Part shown: positions 9,737 through 21,200 of the stretch, piece after piece | How the letters are laid out: each line of letters starts with the position of its first letter | Position numbering within the stretch: position 1 is the stretch's first letter | Assembly (NCBI GenBank): GCA_038501195.1 | Contig: JBBPUQ010000011.1 | Coordinates: 682,001 to 746,000, forward strand | Source of the DNA: Nemania diffusa | Lineage: Eukaryota; Ascomycota; Sordariomycetes; Xylariales; Xylariaceae | DNA: 64,000 nucleotides | Reading direction: 5' to 3' | The notes under the pieces: model-generated | Databases searched by the model: none | Told to the model about the DNA's origin: nothing | The model's input: the letters and a program-made list of their open reading frames with translations, nothing else | Position numbers and translations under genes: made by a program

Positions 9737-11935
9737 TTAATGCTCTTCCTCCGATGCGAAATCGACTCTTAAATAACCGACAGGCAACTTTTCCATGACA
9801 CCACGTGTGGCCTGTAGATGCTCCTCGAAGCTCGAGATCAAACGCCGGAGTTCGTCCTTCACTTCAGTGTGTGAGCCGAAGCCTTCCATGACGTGTGCCG
9901 AAGGAGGCGCTGGCAGAGGCGGAAGGGCCAGTGTCGGGAGCTCTCCAGGTTCCGGCTCTAGACCATCATGAGCCCTAAATCCGGGCGGACTGTTATTATG
10001 AACAGGCGGTGCATTGTCGGAATACCATGGATGCATGTCGGGCACGGGACTCGGCTCAGAAATGTGAGACTCATAGATCGGTGCCTCTTTTTCTGACTCT
10101 GATATGAAGGATAGTGCTTCACTATCCGTGTCGAAATCTGCCGATACATAAAGGGATGGTTCTCTACTACTGGATGCTAGATAGGTAGTTCTAAATGTGT
10201 CCGCTTCGAGCCCGAATGGGGTTTCCTCTGCATCTGAGGTCGTTGACATATAATCAGAGGTTGCCGTAGCTGGACGAATTTGTTCAAGGCCTTCATCAAG
10301 ATCGATGAGGCTGACTGTTGAGATCCGGCTTGCCTGTCCGTTTGAATTACCAGAGGGCTGGACATCCGGGCTCACCGAGGCTGGCGCTATGAGAGGGAAG
10401 GTCCAGTCTTGGGTTCGGCGCTTATCTATTTGTATTTGGTCGCTTGACAATAATCGAGTCGAGGCTCTAATAGTTTCAAAGTCTACAAATTGGGACAGCC
10501 GGCTCCCGTCTAGAGCAGCGTCAAGATCGATAATGGACTCCCGAACAGTAGGTTGTTCCAAGTCACTACGAAGAGGGAGGTCTGGTGCTGGTAACAACAG
10601 ATCTTCTCTCCTATAAAAAGTACGGGCGTTGTCTTGGTAGTTTGTGATGGTGTTAGGATCGAATACCTTCGCAAGTGGCGCGATGACCTCTCGGGCGTTT
10701 GGCGGGGGCCGACGGCGACGTGGCTGCGGTTTGGATGATCGGGGAGTCCGATTGATGTCCAGACCATATACTTCTGTTACTATCAGAACATCCGGATCGT
10801 CCAAGTTGAACTGATTCCCATCATGATCCGCTCCGAAATCCCACTCTTCGTTAGGAGTCTCCCCAGCAGCCTCGCCGGCGTTATAATATCCTTGAGCCCC
10901 ACCTGCAGAGAAAAGAGACTGTCTTGTGCCGCCGCGGGATTCCCAAAGTTGATAGGCTCTTACAAGCTTCGATAGTGACTCAGTTGGATAGGCGGCTTCG
11001 GTATTGAAGATATAGTGATGCTTCTGCACATTCACAACCGTAGGCCGGTGGGTGGGATTGTTCACCATGCAATAAGCAACGAGGTCCTTGAGCCCAGGAG
11101 AATATTGGTCGCCCTCGAGGCGGGGACAGTGTTGTTTTAGGTAGGAACCAAACGTATTCGGATTCATGTCACCCATGGTTCTAGCATTCGGCGGCAAACC
11201 AGAGGCCATCTCGAAGGCCATGGACCCAAAGGCCCAGATATCGACTTCAATACCGTAGGAGACAGTTGGCTCGAAGAACTCAGGAGCCATCCATTGCAAA
11301 GAGCCAGTTACGGTCCTCCTCTTGTCAAACCTGGTCTCCATAAGGGCGGCCACACCAAAGTCGCAAAGCTGGACACCCCCATTCATAGTAAGAAGGACGT
11401 TCGCACATTTAATATCTCGGTGAATAATGCCTTGACGATGCACCCAGGAAAGAGCCTCGGCAACCTCGCGTAGGATGGGGATAATCCACTGCTCTGGCAG
11501 GCCTCCTGCTGGTCTCATCAAGGTAGTTACACTACCGCCTGCGCAGTATTCTGTAACCATCCATATCGACTGTCCAATAAGAAAGGTATCAATGATAGTG
11601 TTAATGTTCTTCGCACCGTTGCTATTGAGTAGCTTTAAGGTATTTACTTCCTTAAGAATGTCGTTGAAAGCATCGTTGGCACCCGGGTCGAGGCGATCGG
11701 ATTCCTCAATATCTATGATCTTGACGGCGACAAGCTGGCCCGTTTCGTCGCTTGATGCCTTATACACCCTTCCGAAGCTACCCTTGCCGATAAGTTCTCT
11801 CGGGGTATAGGGCGGCGGATCTCTGCCAGCACCCTGACACTCCTTAACAATTGATGCGTAGACCCTCCTCGCATCCTCAATCGCCTTCCACTTGGTGGCT
11901 GAGAGGTCGGCTGGGGGGGCGTGAAGAGTGGTCAT
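9737..11935 (-). CDS. Ste20/GCK-family serine/threonine protein kinase
   Basis: An intronless 732-residue protein with an N-terminal kinase domain at about 44-310. Visible elements: Gly loop GKGSFGRV (50-57), VAVK with Lys72, Glu96 of helix C, HRDIKCANVLL (HRD 172-174, Asn179), DFG 192-194, APE 217-219 and VDIWAFG. The HRDIKCAN loop, the TGSLQWMAPE activation segment and overall form place it in the STE20 group, closest to GCK-type kinases; canonical members read GTPYWMAPE. The ~40-residue N-terminal extension is atypical. The C-terminal half is low-complexity, Ser/Pro/acidic, with a proline-rich run (LPPLPAPP) and a terminal charged helix (DELRRLISSFEEHLQ) that could mediate dimerisation or partner binding. 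Related fungal kinases act in polarity, septation or morphogenesis pathways; which ortholog this is cannot be settled here. Active-site residues are complete, so activity is expected. Confidence 0.93.
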   Translation of the reverse strand: MTTLHAPPADLSATKWKAIEDARRVYASIVKECQGAGRDPPPYTPRELIGKGSFGRVYKASSDETGQLVAVKIIDIEESDRLDPGANDAFNDILKEVNTLKLLNSNGAKNINTIIDTFLIGQSIWMVTEYCAGGSVTTLMRPAGGLPEQWIIPILREVAEALSWVHRQGIIHRDIKCANVLLTMNGGVQLCDFGVAALMETRFDKRRTVTGSLQWMAPEFFEPTVSYGIEVDIWAFGSMAFEMASGLPPNARTMGDMNPNTFGSYLKQHCPRLEGDQYSPGLKDLVAYCMVNNPTHRPTVVNVQKHHYIFNTEAAYPTESLSKLVRAYQLWESRGGTRQSLFSAGGAQGYYNAGEAAGETPNEEWDFGADHDGNQFNLDDPDVLIVTEVYGLDINRTPRSSKPQPRRRRPPPNAREVIAPLAKVFDPNTITNYQDNARTFYRREDLLLPAPDLPLRSDLEQPTVRESIIDLDAALDGSRLSQFVDFETIRASTRLLSSDQIQIDKRRTQDWTFPLIAPASVSPDVQPSGNSNGQASRISTVSLIDLDEGLEQIRPATATSDYMSTTSDAEETPFGLEADTFRTTYLASSSREPSLYVSADFDTDSEALSFISESEKEAPIYESHISEPSPVPDMHPWYSDNAPPVHNNSPPGFRAHDGLEPEPGELPTLALPPLPAPPSAHVMEGFGSHTEVKDELRRLISSFEEHLQATRGVMEKLPVGYLRVDFASEEEH

Positions 11936-12469
11936 TACGTTGACTGCATATAGTTGATTAATTGTTCAAGAGTGCCTAAGTTATGTCATAATCTTGGAGT
12001 GGATGAGGTCCGGAGGAAAGGACGCGCATCTCCCTAGATATTTAGATACATACTTAATCAGTCGGTCGGGTGTGAATGGCCACGCCTCGGACAGCCTATT
12101 GGTCGCCACCGCGGCGCGAGCGACAAAGAGGGAGACTGTAGTTCGATCATCTGACCATTCACAGCTTGATAAGCTAACCCTAATCAAGCAATTAAAAAAA
12201 TATACACGTACAAGAGACCGGTCCCCTAGGGTGTCCGCCAATGCCTTTTCAGAACGAGCGAGGAGAAGCAAGACATACGAGTCTAGAGAAGCAAGGGATA
12301 CTTACGTGCGTTGTGAGAGGAAAAGGGGGTGCAAACACCTACGTAGTTCAGTGGGGGCATTAGTAGGGCTTAGCACCCGCTATGCTGGTTTCTGGTGCTG
12401 CAACAATGGAAGAGCCTGTTCCCTGAGCTATAAAAAATCGGGTCCTGCTCAGTTTAGTGCTCAAGCTAA

Positions 12470-12483
12470 AAGCGGCGCCGCTT
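12470..12483. repeat. 14-bp perfect palindrome AAGCGGCGCCGCTT
   Basis: The sequence equals its own reverse complement over 14 bases and is conspicuously GC-rich. With a one-base bulge the outer CTAA/TTAG extend the pairing. It could be a regulator site or one end of an old repeat; nothing decides this. Confidence 0.6.
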
Positions 12484-12670
12484 AGAATGCATTCCCATTC
12501 CGATTCGGTATGGTAAAATCTATCTCAAGGGTAGCGAGTAGGAAGATAGATATCAGCTCAGAGTGGCTTTTGCGAACAGTAAGCGAGGTAGTGCATTTAA
12601 GCACTAGTAAATAAGCTTTGGTACAACGATCAAGGCTTTTAGTTGCATTTAACATGGGTACTTACCTATG

Positions 12671-12698
12671 TAGGTACTTAGGTACTTAGGTACTTAGG
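12671..12698. repeat. TAGGTACT 8-bp tandem repeat
   Basis: Three perfect TAGGTACT units plus a partial fourth, preceded by related GGTACTTACC. Similar TAGGTACTTA occurs near 2381. Short TAGGTA-type arrays are widespread in Pezizomycotina intergenic DNA (general knowledge). Confidence 0.7.
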
Positions 12699-13335
12699 GT
12701 AAGTTTATGATGTCTGAATCTATCGCTTCACCAAAGTTAAAATGACTCATGTTCATCGTAACAACTTATTAGATAGCGAGTAATTTGGATTGATAAGACA
12801 TAGATTTCGTGATCTTGTATGAAATCAATTGGCTGTCTTAATATTGTACATGATCCCCTCCTAGATCTCTTCTAACAACTTTGGAGTTCTCTCCTGAATT
12901 TCTTCTGTGCGATATGATTCACCTGGGTATCCCTTCGAGCCTCATAAGTTAGTGCCACTTTCCAGTTTGTATTGTAAGAGTTGGAAATTTATCCAAACTA
13001 AGTCTTGAAGAAATCAGAGTAAAGAAAATTCACCTCGTCGCCCTGGCCGCTTGATATTTTCGGCAATCGTCATTCTCACGGCTCATTCTTGTTAATTTGC
13101 ATTCACAATATAAACTAAATAAATAGTCATTTTGATATCCTCGGCCTTAACTTCACCTCTATATTTAAGAAAGGATATCGGGACTCTGCCGAAACAGGAG
13201 ATTGGACCCTGGTTGGTCCGCCAGTCCTTTTCGGGACGAGCTTGAATATCTAGCTAAGAATTAGGTAACCTGTAAAGGTAGAAGACAGGTACTTGAGCGG
13301 TGATTCTAGATTCTACAACACTTCTATGTCTTCTG

Positions 13336-14443
13336 CTACGAACTAGCCTGGCGGAACCAAGGATGCTCGAGAGCCCCCCGCGCAGTGATCCTTTTCGCCG
13401 GATCCAAGTTTGTCATCTTCGTAACTACATCCCTGAGCTCCGCGTCTACATAATGCCATAATGCAAAAGGCTTTCTCGGCCTCTCGGCATCGAAGTCACC
13501 CGCAAGAGCGACGAGGCGGTCGAAAATCGCATCATCCTCTCCAATGTGCTTAAGTAGGCCCCTGAAGCCGTCCTCGTCGCCGAAATAAGATATATGTCTC
13601 CGAAGAACATGCCGCCAGGCGTCTTTCCCACCCAGCTCTTCATCGCTCACGCGGAAGATCATGTCGTTAAGCATCACGTAGATGACTACGACGCCAAAAG
13701 AGAACATGTCGGACGGTGTGTTCTGCCGGGCACGTGCCCAAGACTCTGGGCTTCGCCACAGCTCGTTTCCACAAAGACAACCCTTGAGGTTCTTGCCAGG
13801 TGGAAGGAGGGCCGAATCCTCCAGGTCTGAGATCTGAACACTTTTGATAGAGAGCTCGTTATCAGTCGTTTCTTCGTAATTAAGAAGGATGTTGTTAGGT
13901 TTGATGTCTAGTAAGATGTCAGCTCCCTGATGATTCCTAGGGTTCTGCGATACCGAGGAGCCGTAGTAGGGCTTACCTGTGTGGATGATTCCTCTATCGT
14001 GTAGTTCAGCTAGTCCAGTGAGAGCGCTTCTGAGGACGCTTCTCTTAGTCTCCTTTGATAAGGGCTTCTGGCTAATCTGAAGGAGGTCGGCAGCCAGAAA
14101 GTGATAGACGAATAGTTCGAAGTCTGGGATGGTGTCGATCACTGTCCGCAAATTGGGACAGGAAGCTAAAGGTTTTTGGAGATCTTGCTGATACTCGAAT
14201 TCGCCAGGTATCATGTTTTTAACGATGAAGTCTTCTCCCTCACCACTTGGCATAAAACATTTAGCTTGGAGTCCGAGACATTGCTTGGAGATGGTCATTC
14301 ACACACCTCGCCCGGTAAACACATAATAACGGATCTCGTCGCTCAGAAAGAACTTCTTGAATATTGTATGTTCGCCCTGAATGGCCGCGAAGAGCTACTC
14401 CTATTAAAAAAGGCTCGCGTTTTGTTTGTGGCGAAGACGACAT
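13336..14443 (-). CDS. Kinase-fold protein of a fungal family with degenerate catalytic motifs
   Basis: Exons 14443-14307, 14245-13977 and 13907-13336 give 325 residues. Introns are 61 bp (GTGTGT...GCCAAG) and 69 bp (GTAAGC, GCTGAC branch, ACTAG). The first joins LLCVYRA to SGEGEDFIVKNM; the second joins GIIHT to DIKPNNILL, restoring the kinase catalytic loop. Visible motifs: no Gly loop (SGRTYNIQEVL instead), candidate VAIK-like FIVK with Lys55, HTD at 134-136 in place of HRD, Asn141, SDLED (DLE 163-165) in place of DFG, SPE 188-190 in place of APE, DMFSFGVV, and a C-terminal helix ending ARGALEHPWF. This combination recurs in a lineage-specific group of fungal kinase-like proteins (recalled). 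Catalytic Asp136 and metal-binding Asp163 remain, so it may be active despite the changes. The 69-bp intron has no in-frame stop, so retention would add 23 residues. An upstream in-frame Met at 14584 is less likely. Confidence 0.85.
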
Positions 14444-15063
14444 TGTCCGGTGACATTGGTGGTAGCATTGTTTGATATGGAAGGGTCGGATGACGAATCG
14501 AAAATTTAATTTGTCCCTTGTATGGGGTAAAAGGATTGACAAAGATTTATGAAGACTGGATGCTCGTCCTGGACCTAGCAGCATGGTGGAAAGGTTCTAG
14601 TACAAACTATTATCCGAGGTAAAGAATTTGGGGTTAGAATTCCGTTCCCAAGCCTCCGCCTCCGCTCCAACAGGTCGGGTTGATCAGATAATCCAGAAAG
14701 TGGGTGGCAGAGTCAATCTAATAAAATCTAGCATTCTGTGCAATATATTTAGAATCTGGATCTTTAACAAATAATAATAACTCGTTTGGTCCCGTTCCGT
14801 ATGAGGCACAGGTTACTATTCTCTACTGGCACGAGTCCACTATTATCACGTGAGACTTAGACATTCTGAAACGCGCGTATGGTAATATGCACTTAGCCGG
14901 TACGTATGCATATATTTAACTAATAGCCCCTGTTGCCTGTATCAATACAGTCTTCTCCATCTGCCCTAGTAGGCAATTCTACTGATTCTCACGCCAAAGC
15001 GAGTTGTGAGGAATAAGAGCTTGCACATATCCTATTATGGAACAAGACGCATGATCCTTGGGC
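14444..15063. other. Intergenic region between kinase-like gene and displaced HODM gene tail
   Basis: About 620 bp. Before the 11-kb insertion this would have separated the kinase-like promoter from the 3' end of the DUF3445/HODM gene. I see no gene or repeat in it. Confidence 0.5.
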
Positions 15064-15128
15064 TCATTCTTTTAGATACTCCTTTACCTGCTCATGCTAC
15101 ATCGGTGACTGCTTATATTCCACCATTC
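15064..15128 (-). pseudogene. Displaced C-terminal fragment of the DUF3445/HODM gene
   Basis: Read on the minus strand from the left target duplication (GAATGGTG), the frame entered by the gene at 26131 continues as GMV-EYKQSPM, then TAG (15099-15097), then HEQVKEYLKE and TGA (15066-15064). The family normally has an NAPGM(W/V)xYK segment followed by Trp and a short amphipathic tail, so this is the missing gene end. The TAG replaces an expected TGG; on the plus strand it is CpA to TpA, as RIP produces. The fragment is cut off from its gene by the 11-kb element and is not translatable from there. Confidence 0.85.
15121..15128. repeat. Left 8-bp target-site duplication CACCATTC
   Basis: It is identical to 26131-26138 on the other side of the element. 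It lies immediately before the terminal TAGGCTTT. Eight-base duplications are characteristic of hAT transposons (also P, Merlin and KDZ types). Confidence 0.9.
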
Positions 15129-15256
15129 TAGGCTTTTAAAGCCCAACCCAACGCCAAGGGCCCAATAACCCATGTGAAGTAGCTAGAGCCCATAGGCACC
15201 CAACAAAAGTTGGGTTGGATTTTTAAATAAGACTTAAAACCTATAAGCGTTCAACT
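15129..15256. repeat. Left terminal region of the element, normal composition
   Basis: TAGGCTTT followed by AAAGCCCAACCCAACGCC. It includes an inverted repeat ACCCAAC/GTTGGGT (15198-15204 and 15209-15215) with a 4-base loop. ACCTATAAGC (15239-15248) recurs inverted near the right end (26050-26059). Beyond about 15250 the sequence becomes A+T-only within a few bases. Confidence 0.75.
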
Positions 15257-18200
15257 AAAAAAAATAAATTATTTTTAAAAAGTAAAAATAACTAAAATTA
15301 AAAAATAAAAATGTTGATATTTATTTTAAAATATTATTTTTATTTTGATTGTAGTTTTATATAATATTTTTAAATATACTAATGTTTATAAATTAAAATT
15401 AATTAATAAATAAATTTTAATTTAATATATAAACTATTATAGTTATAATATTTAATAAAGTTTTAAAAGTTTAAATAATATAAATATTACTTAAAAAAAA
15501 TATTTAAATAAATAACTTGAAATAAAAATTAATATAAAAATTAAAATAGTTTAAATTTTTTGTTATATTATAATTTTTAATATAATTTAATTTTAAATTG
15601 TTTTTTAAAAAAAATTATAATTAATAATTAATATTTGTTATAGTTTAAAATTAATAAATAAAGCATTAATAGTAAAATTTTACAATTTATTAAAGTAAAA
15701 TTTATATAGCTATTAAAATCTGTTTAAAAAAAATGTATTAATTAAGTATAAATTTATAAAAAATATAACATTGTTTATAAAAATAATCGGTTTAGTAATA
15801 AATTTAAATAAAAAGTTTTTAAATAATAAAATATATTAATTAAAATATTAATTTAAAAAAAACTTAAACTATTTAATAAAAATAATAAATATATATAAAA
15901 TAAAACAAAATATATTAATTAAAATATTAATTAAAAAATTAATTTTTTTTATTATAAGTTTTTTTATTACAATTAGTTTTTTTGTTATAAAGTTTTTTAA
16001 TAATATAAGTTTTTTTAATTTTATAAATTTTTTGTTTTTATAAATATTTTAAATAAACATTTTTAATATAAAACTTGTTTTTTTTAATTTTGTTTTATAT
16101 ATATTATCGATTATTTATATTCGTTATATTTTTGTAAATATAATAAAAGTTAATATTGTTATAAAAAAAAAAGTTAATAAATAAACTAAAAATAATTTTT
16201 ATAATATATAAAACTAATTATATATTTTTAACTATTAAAATAATATAGCAACTATAAATTATATATAAATTTATAACTATAATTATATTAATATAATAAT
16301 TAATATATAAATTAAAATAAATTTACTAGTAAAAATTATATATAAAATAAATTTTAAAATATATATTAAAGTTTTAAAAGCTGTTTTTTAAATTTAAAAG
16401 TTATATATATTTATAATATTATTAATAATTTTACAAATAACTTTAATAAAAAGTATAAACAAAATTACTAAACTATTTGCAAATATTTTTTATTAACAAT
16501 ATATAAAATAAAAAATTTTGCTTAAAATAATAATTAAATTGTATTAATTTTTATATTAATTAAAAAAAAATATTAACAATTAAATTTAATAAAAGTTTAA
16601 AGTATTTTTATTTATATAATTTATAAACGTTAATATATTTTTTTAATAATAAAAAAAGTATTAAAATTATAATTAATAAATTTAGTAAATTTATTTAAAA
16701 AAGTTTTATTAGTAACAAATAGTTTTGTTACTTTTGTAGCTTTAATAGTTTTAGCTGTTTTAGTAGTTTTAACTAATATATAAAAATAAAATTTGCTGCT
16801 ATAATTTCGAGTATAAACAGTATTAAAACAGTTATAACTACAACTATAACTATAGTTATAACTACAACTATAAAAAATAGTAGTTTTATATATAAAAAAA
16901 AAAAAAACTTTTATAATATTAACAAAAAAATTAACAAAAAATAAATTATTAATTTAATATAATAAATTAATATATAAATTAATATAATAAAAATATATAA
17001 CAAACTTTAATACTAAAAAAGTTAATAGCAATAAATTTTTTAATTATTTAGTTAAAAATATTAATATATAAATTAATACAATAAAAATATATAATAAATT
17101 TTAATATTAAAAAAGTTAATAGTAACAAGTTTTTTAATTATTTAGTTAAAAAAATTAATATATAAATTAATATAAAAAAAATAAATAATTAACTATAATA
17201 TTAAATAAACTATTAGTAAAAAGTTGTTTAAACATTATAATAAAAATAAAATAAATATTAAAGTAATTAAAAATTAATTAATACAATAATTATAACAAAA
17301 ATTTTATAAAAAAAATATATTAAATATATAAAAAAAAAAACAAAAATAGAACTAAAATTTAAAAATATAACTAGTTTAAAAAATAATTAACAAACTAATA
17401 TATTAAAAATAGATATAAAATTTGAACAAAATAAACAAAATTAACTATAAAAATATAAAATAAATAACTTATAAGTTGTTTTTTTTTTTTTTAAAAAATT
17501 TATAAAATTTTAAAAAAAGAAAATATAAATATAAAAATAAAACAAAAGCTATAAAAAAAAAAAAAAACCCACTTTTTTTTTTTTTAAAAATATAAATTTA
17601 TATTAAATAATTAAATAATAAAAAAAACTTATTAATAAAGTTAAATATATAAAAATAATAATATATAAATAAAATAAAATAATTAAAAATAAAATTAATA
17701 AATTTTTTAAAATTTAAAAATTTTTATATAATTTAATTTAATAATTAATAAAAATAAAAATTAAAAATTATATTTATTATTTAATAATTATTAAATATTT
17801 ATTATAATTATAATATATTTAAAATATAATATATATTATTTAATAGTTATAAAAATTAGTTATAATTATATTTATAGTTATAACATTTATAAAAATTAAA
17901 ACTAATAAAATATAATAATTGTTAAATTTAATTTTAAAAATTTATATATATAAAAATATATTAAAAAAAATTATAAATAATAATATATATATTAATAATA
18001 TTATTAAAACTTTATAAACTTATTAATAATATAAAATTAATATAAAATTAAAAAGTTATAAAATATATATTAATTTAAATAATAAAATTTAATTTAATGT
18101 TATTTTTATATAATTATAATTTTATATTTTAATATATTATAAATATATAAAATAGTTTAAATTAAAGTTTTAATATTTTTATATTAATAAAATATATTTA

Positions 18201-21200
18201 TTAATTTATTTATATTTAAATAATAAATTAAATAATTTTCATTTTTTTTTATATTAAGTTATTATTATAATAATTTTTATTTTATATTATATATTTAATA
18301 TATATATAATAAATTAAATTAATAAAATAATATATAGTAGTTTTTTATTTAATATAATTAATATAATAAAAAAAAGTTAAATTATTAATTAAACAATATA
18401 TAGTTAATAAATTTTATTAACAAAATTTTATTTATAATATATTTATTTATATTTTTTATTTAATATTTTTTAACAATTAAAAATTTAATTATATTACTGT
18501 AACTTTTTTAATATATATTATATAATAGTTATTACTTAATTAAAAATTAAAAATATTATTTATTAAAATAATAACAAATTTATAAATAAATATTTTTATA
18601 AAATATGTTTTAGCTGCTTTTTGTAATATATTTATAATAATATTAACAATTTAAAAAATTAAATTATTATATAAAATAAATTTATATATTATTTGCTAAA
18701 ACAATTATTTAAAAATTAATAAGTTGAACTATTTTTAGTATTATTAAATTTTATATAATATAATAGTTATAATATATTAGTAATATATTAATTAATATTT
18801 TAATCGAAATTTTTATTGTTAAATTTTTAAGTTTATTTTTTATTAGTTAATAATGTAACAATTAATTTTTTAACTAAAAGTACTAATAAAATAAAATAAA
18901 ATTTTTTTGTTATTTTTATAGTTAAATTTTTATAAAAAAATAAAAATAACTATTTTTTTACTTTTGTTAAATAAAATAATAATTTTAAAAAAAAGTTATT
19001 ATTTATTACTGCAATTAAAAATATAAAATTTATATATTTATTATAAGTTTTATTAAAAAAGCAATAAAAAGTTTTTTAAATTTTTTGAAATAAATTATTT
19101 ATATTAATTATAAAATTAAATATATTGTTTTTTTAATTAAATAACAACTTTAAAAAGTATATTAAATCAAGCAAAAAAAAAATAAAAAAAAGTATAATAA
19201 AAATAAAATATTAAATAAAAATAAAAAAAAAAAAATTTAATTTAAAACTAAAATATTATATATTTATATTAAAAAAAAACTTTTTAATAAAATTATACTT
19301 TTTTTTAACTAATATATTTTAAAAAATATAATAGTAATTAATATAACTTTTAACTTTTTATTTTTAAACTAAAATTTATAATAAAAAAATAAATCTTTTA
19401 TTAATAATATTAAAAAATAAAATTTTATTTATTTAATAAAAGTTTAAAGTTTTTATTATTAATATAAAATTTAATTTATTTTTTACTTTTTTTATAGTTT
19501 TTTTTTTGTTTGTTATTTATAACTATTTAAATATTTATAGCAATTTTTTAATTAGTATATAAATAATTAATAATACTAGTTCTATTTAATTTTTAATATT
19601 ATATTTAACTTAATTTTTTTTTATTAAATAAATACTATTTTTAATATTTTGTAAAACTAGCTTATTTTTTATATTATTAATAATTTTTTATATTTTATAA
19701 CTATTATTACTTTTAATAAATTAATTACTTTAAATAAAAAAGTTATTTTATTATATATATAATATAAAATATAATAAGTTATTTTAAAAATAGTTTATTA
19801 TTATTAATTAATATAAAAAGTTTATAATATTAAAAACTAATATTTATAAAATAACAAAAATATAAAATTTATTATAACGTTATAAAAATATTTAAAAACG
19901 TTAAAATTAAATAGTAAAAATTGCTACAAAAATTTCAAAAATAATTTGTAAATATTATATAAAACAATTAATTTATTTTGTTTTTTTTAAAAAAATTAAA
20001 ACAAATATAATAATATAATACAGCAAAAATAAATTATATAAATTATATAAACAAAGCTAAAAAAATAACTTAAAAATATTAAATTAAATAATGTTATATT
20101 TTTATTTTATTATAATTTATATATTAATTTTTTATAAACTATTACAACTATTTTATTTAATTATTAATTATAAATTTATATTTAAATTAAAACTAATTTA
20201 TTATTTAATTTAATAGCTAGCTTTTATTTTGCTGCTTTTTTTAATTATATTGCTTTTAATTTTAACATTTTTTTTTTTATAACGTTTAAAAAACAATATA
20301 TATAATATATTAATTTTATTATAAAAAACTAGCTAAAAACACAGTTAAATAAATTTAAAGTTAATATTACTATAAATATATAAATATATTTTAGTTTAAA
20401 ATATATTTATTAAAACATAATTATTTATTATATTAACAAAAACTAAAAACAACAGCATTTTTTAATTAATATATAAAATATTAAATTTAAAAATATAAAA
20501 TTTAACTTTTTTTTATTTTATAAAGTTTTTAAAAATATTAATTTTTATATATTAATATAAATAATAACAACTAATAATAAATTAAGTTTTAAGCTTTAAT
20601 ATATTTAATAAGCTTTAAAATATAATAGTTAATTTAAAATAATTGTTTATTTATTATGTTTTTTTTATATTGTATAATTTGTTTTTAAAACATTATTTAA
20701 ATTGTTAAATATTAAATATACTATTAAAAATATAAATATTACTAAAAAAAAAATAAATAATATATAAAAAAAAAATATATTATTATATTAACTAGATTTA
20801 ATTATTTATATAATAAATATAATATAGTTTTATTTTATATTTAAAATATATTAATTAATATATTAATTAATTATAAATTTGTTAATTAATTATTTATATT
20901 AATATAAATATAAAAAAATAAAAATATTTTTGTTTTTTTTAATAATATTTAATTGTTTATAGTATTATGTTTTTTTTTAATCTTTTTAATTTTATTTAAA
21001 ATATAAAAACTAAATAAAATTTAACTTTTATTATATTTATTAAAGCAACTATATTATAATATATAATTAAAACTTATATTAACAAAAATTATTTATTAAC
21101 AATTAAATTTATTTTTGTTTATAATATTTAGTTATATATTAATTATATAATAAAAGTTAAGTTAATATTTTTTTAATTTATAAATAAGTTTAAATTGTTT

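Larger units (their letters stand above)
11936..13335. other. Intergenic region between the two kinase genes
   Basis: About 1.4 kb. A plus-strand frame at 11994-12485 (163 codons, Arg/Ser-rich) looks like chance reading of the kinase promoter side. The region contains a GC-rich 14-bp palindrome (12470-12483) and a TAGGTACT array (12671-12698). I recognise no RNA gene. Confidence 0.45.

Noticed and set aside
9958..10767. Several frames of 62-103 codons on both strands
   Set aside because: Shadows of the low-complexity C-terminal half of the 732-residue kinase.
11994..12485. Plus-strand frame of 163 codons next to the Ste20-like kinase
   Set aside because: Arg/Ser-rich composition, no motif, and it spans the kinase promoter side including a GC palindrome. 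Its length is compatible with chance in this composition, but transcription data could revive it.
14261..14584. Minus-strand frame of 107 codons as a separate gene
   Set aside because: Its last part before 14307 is exon 1 of the kinase-like gene; the remainder is intron or leader sequence.
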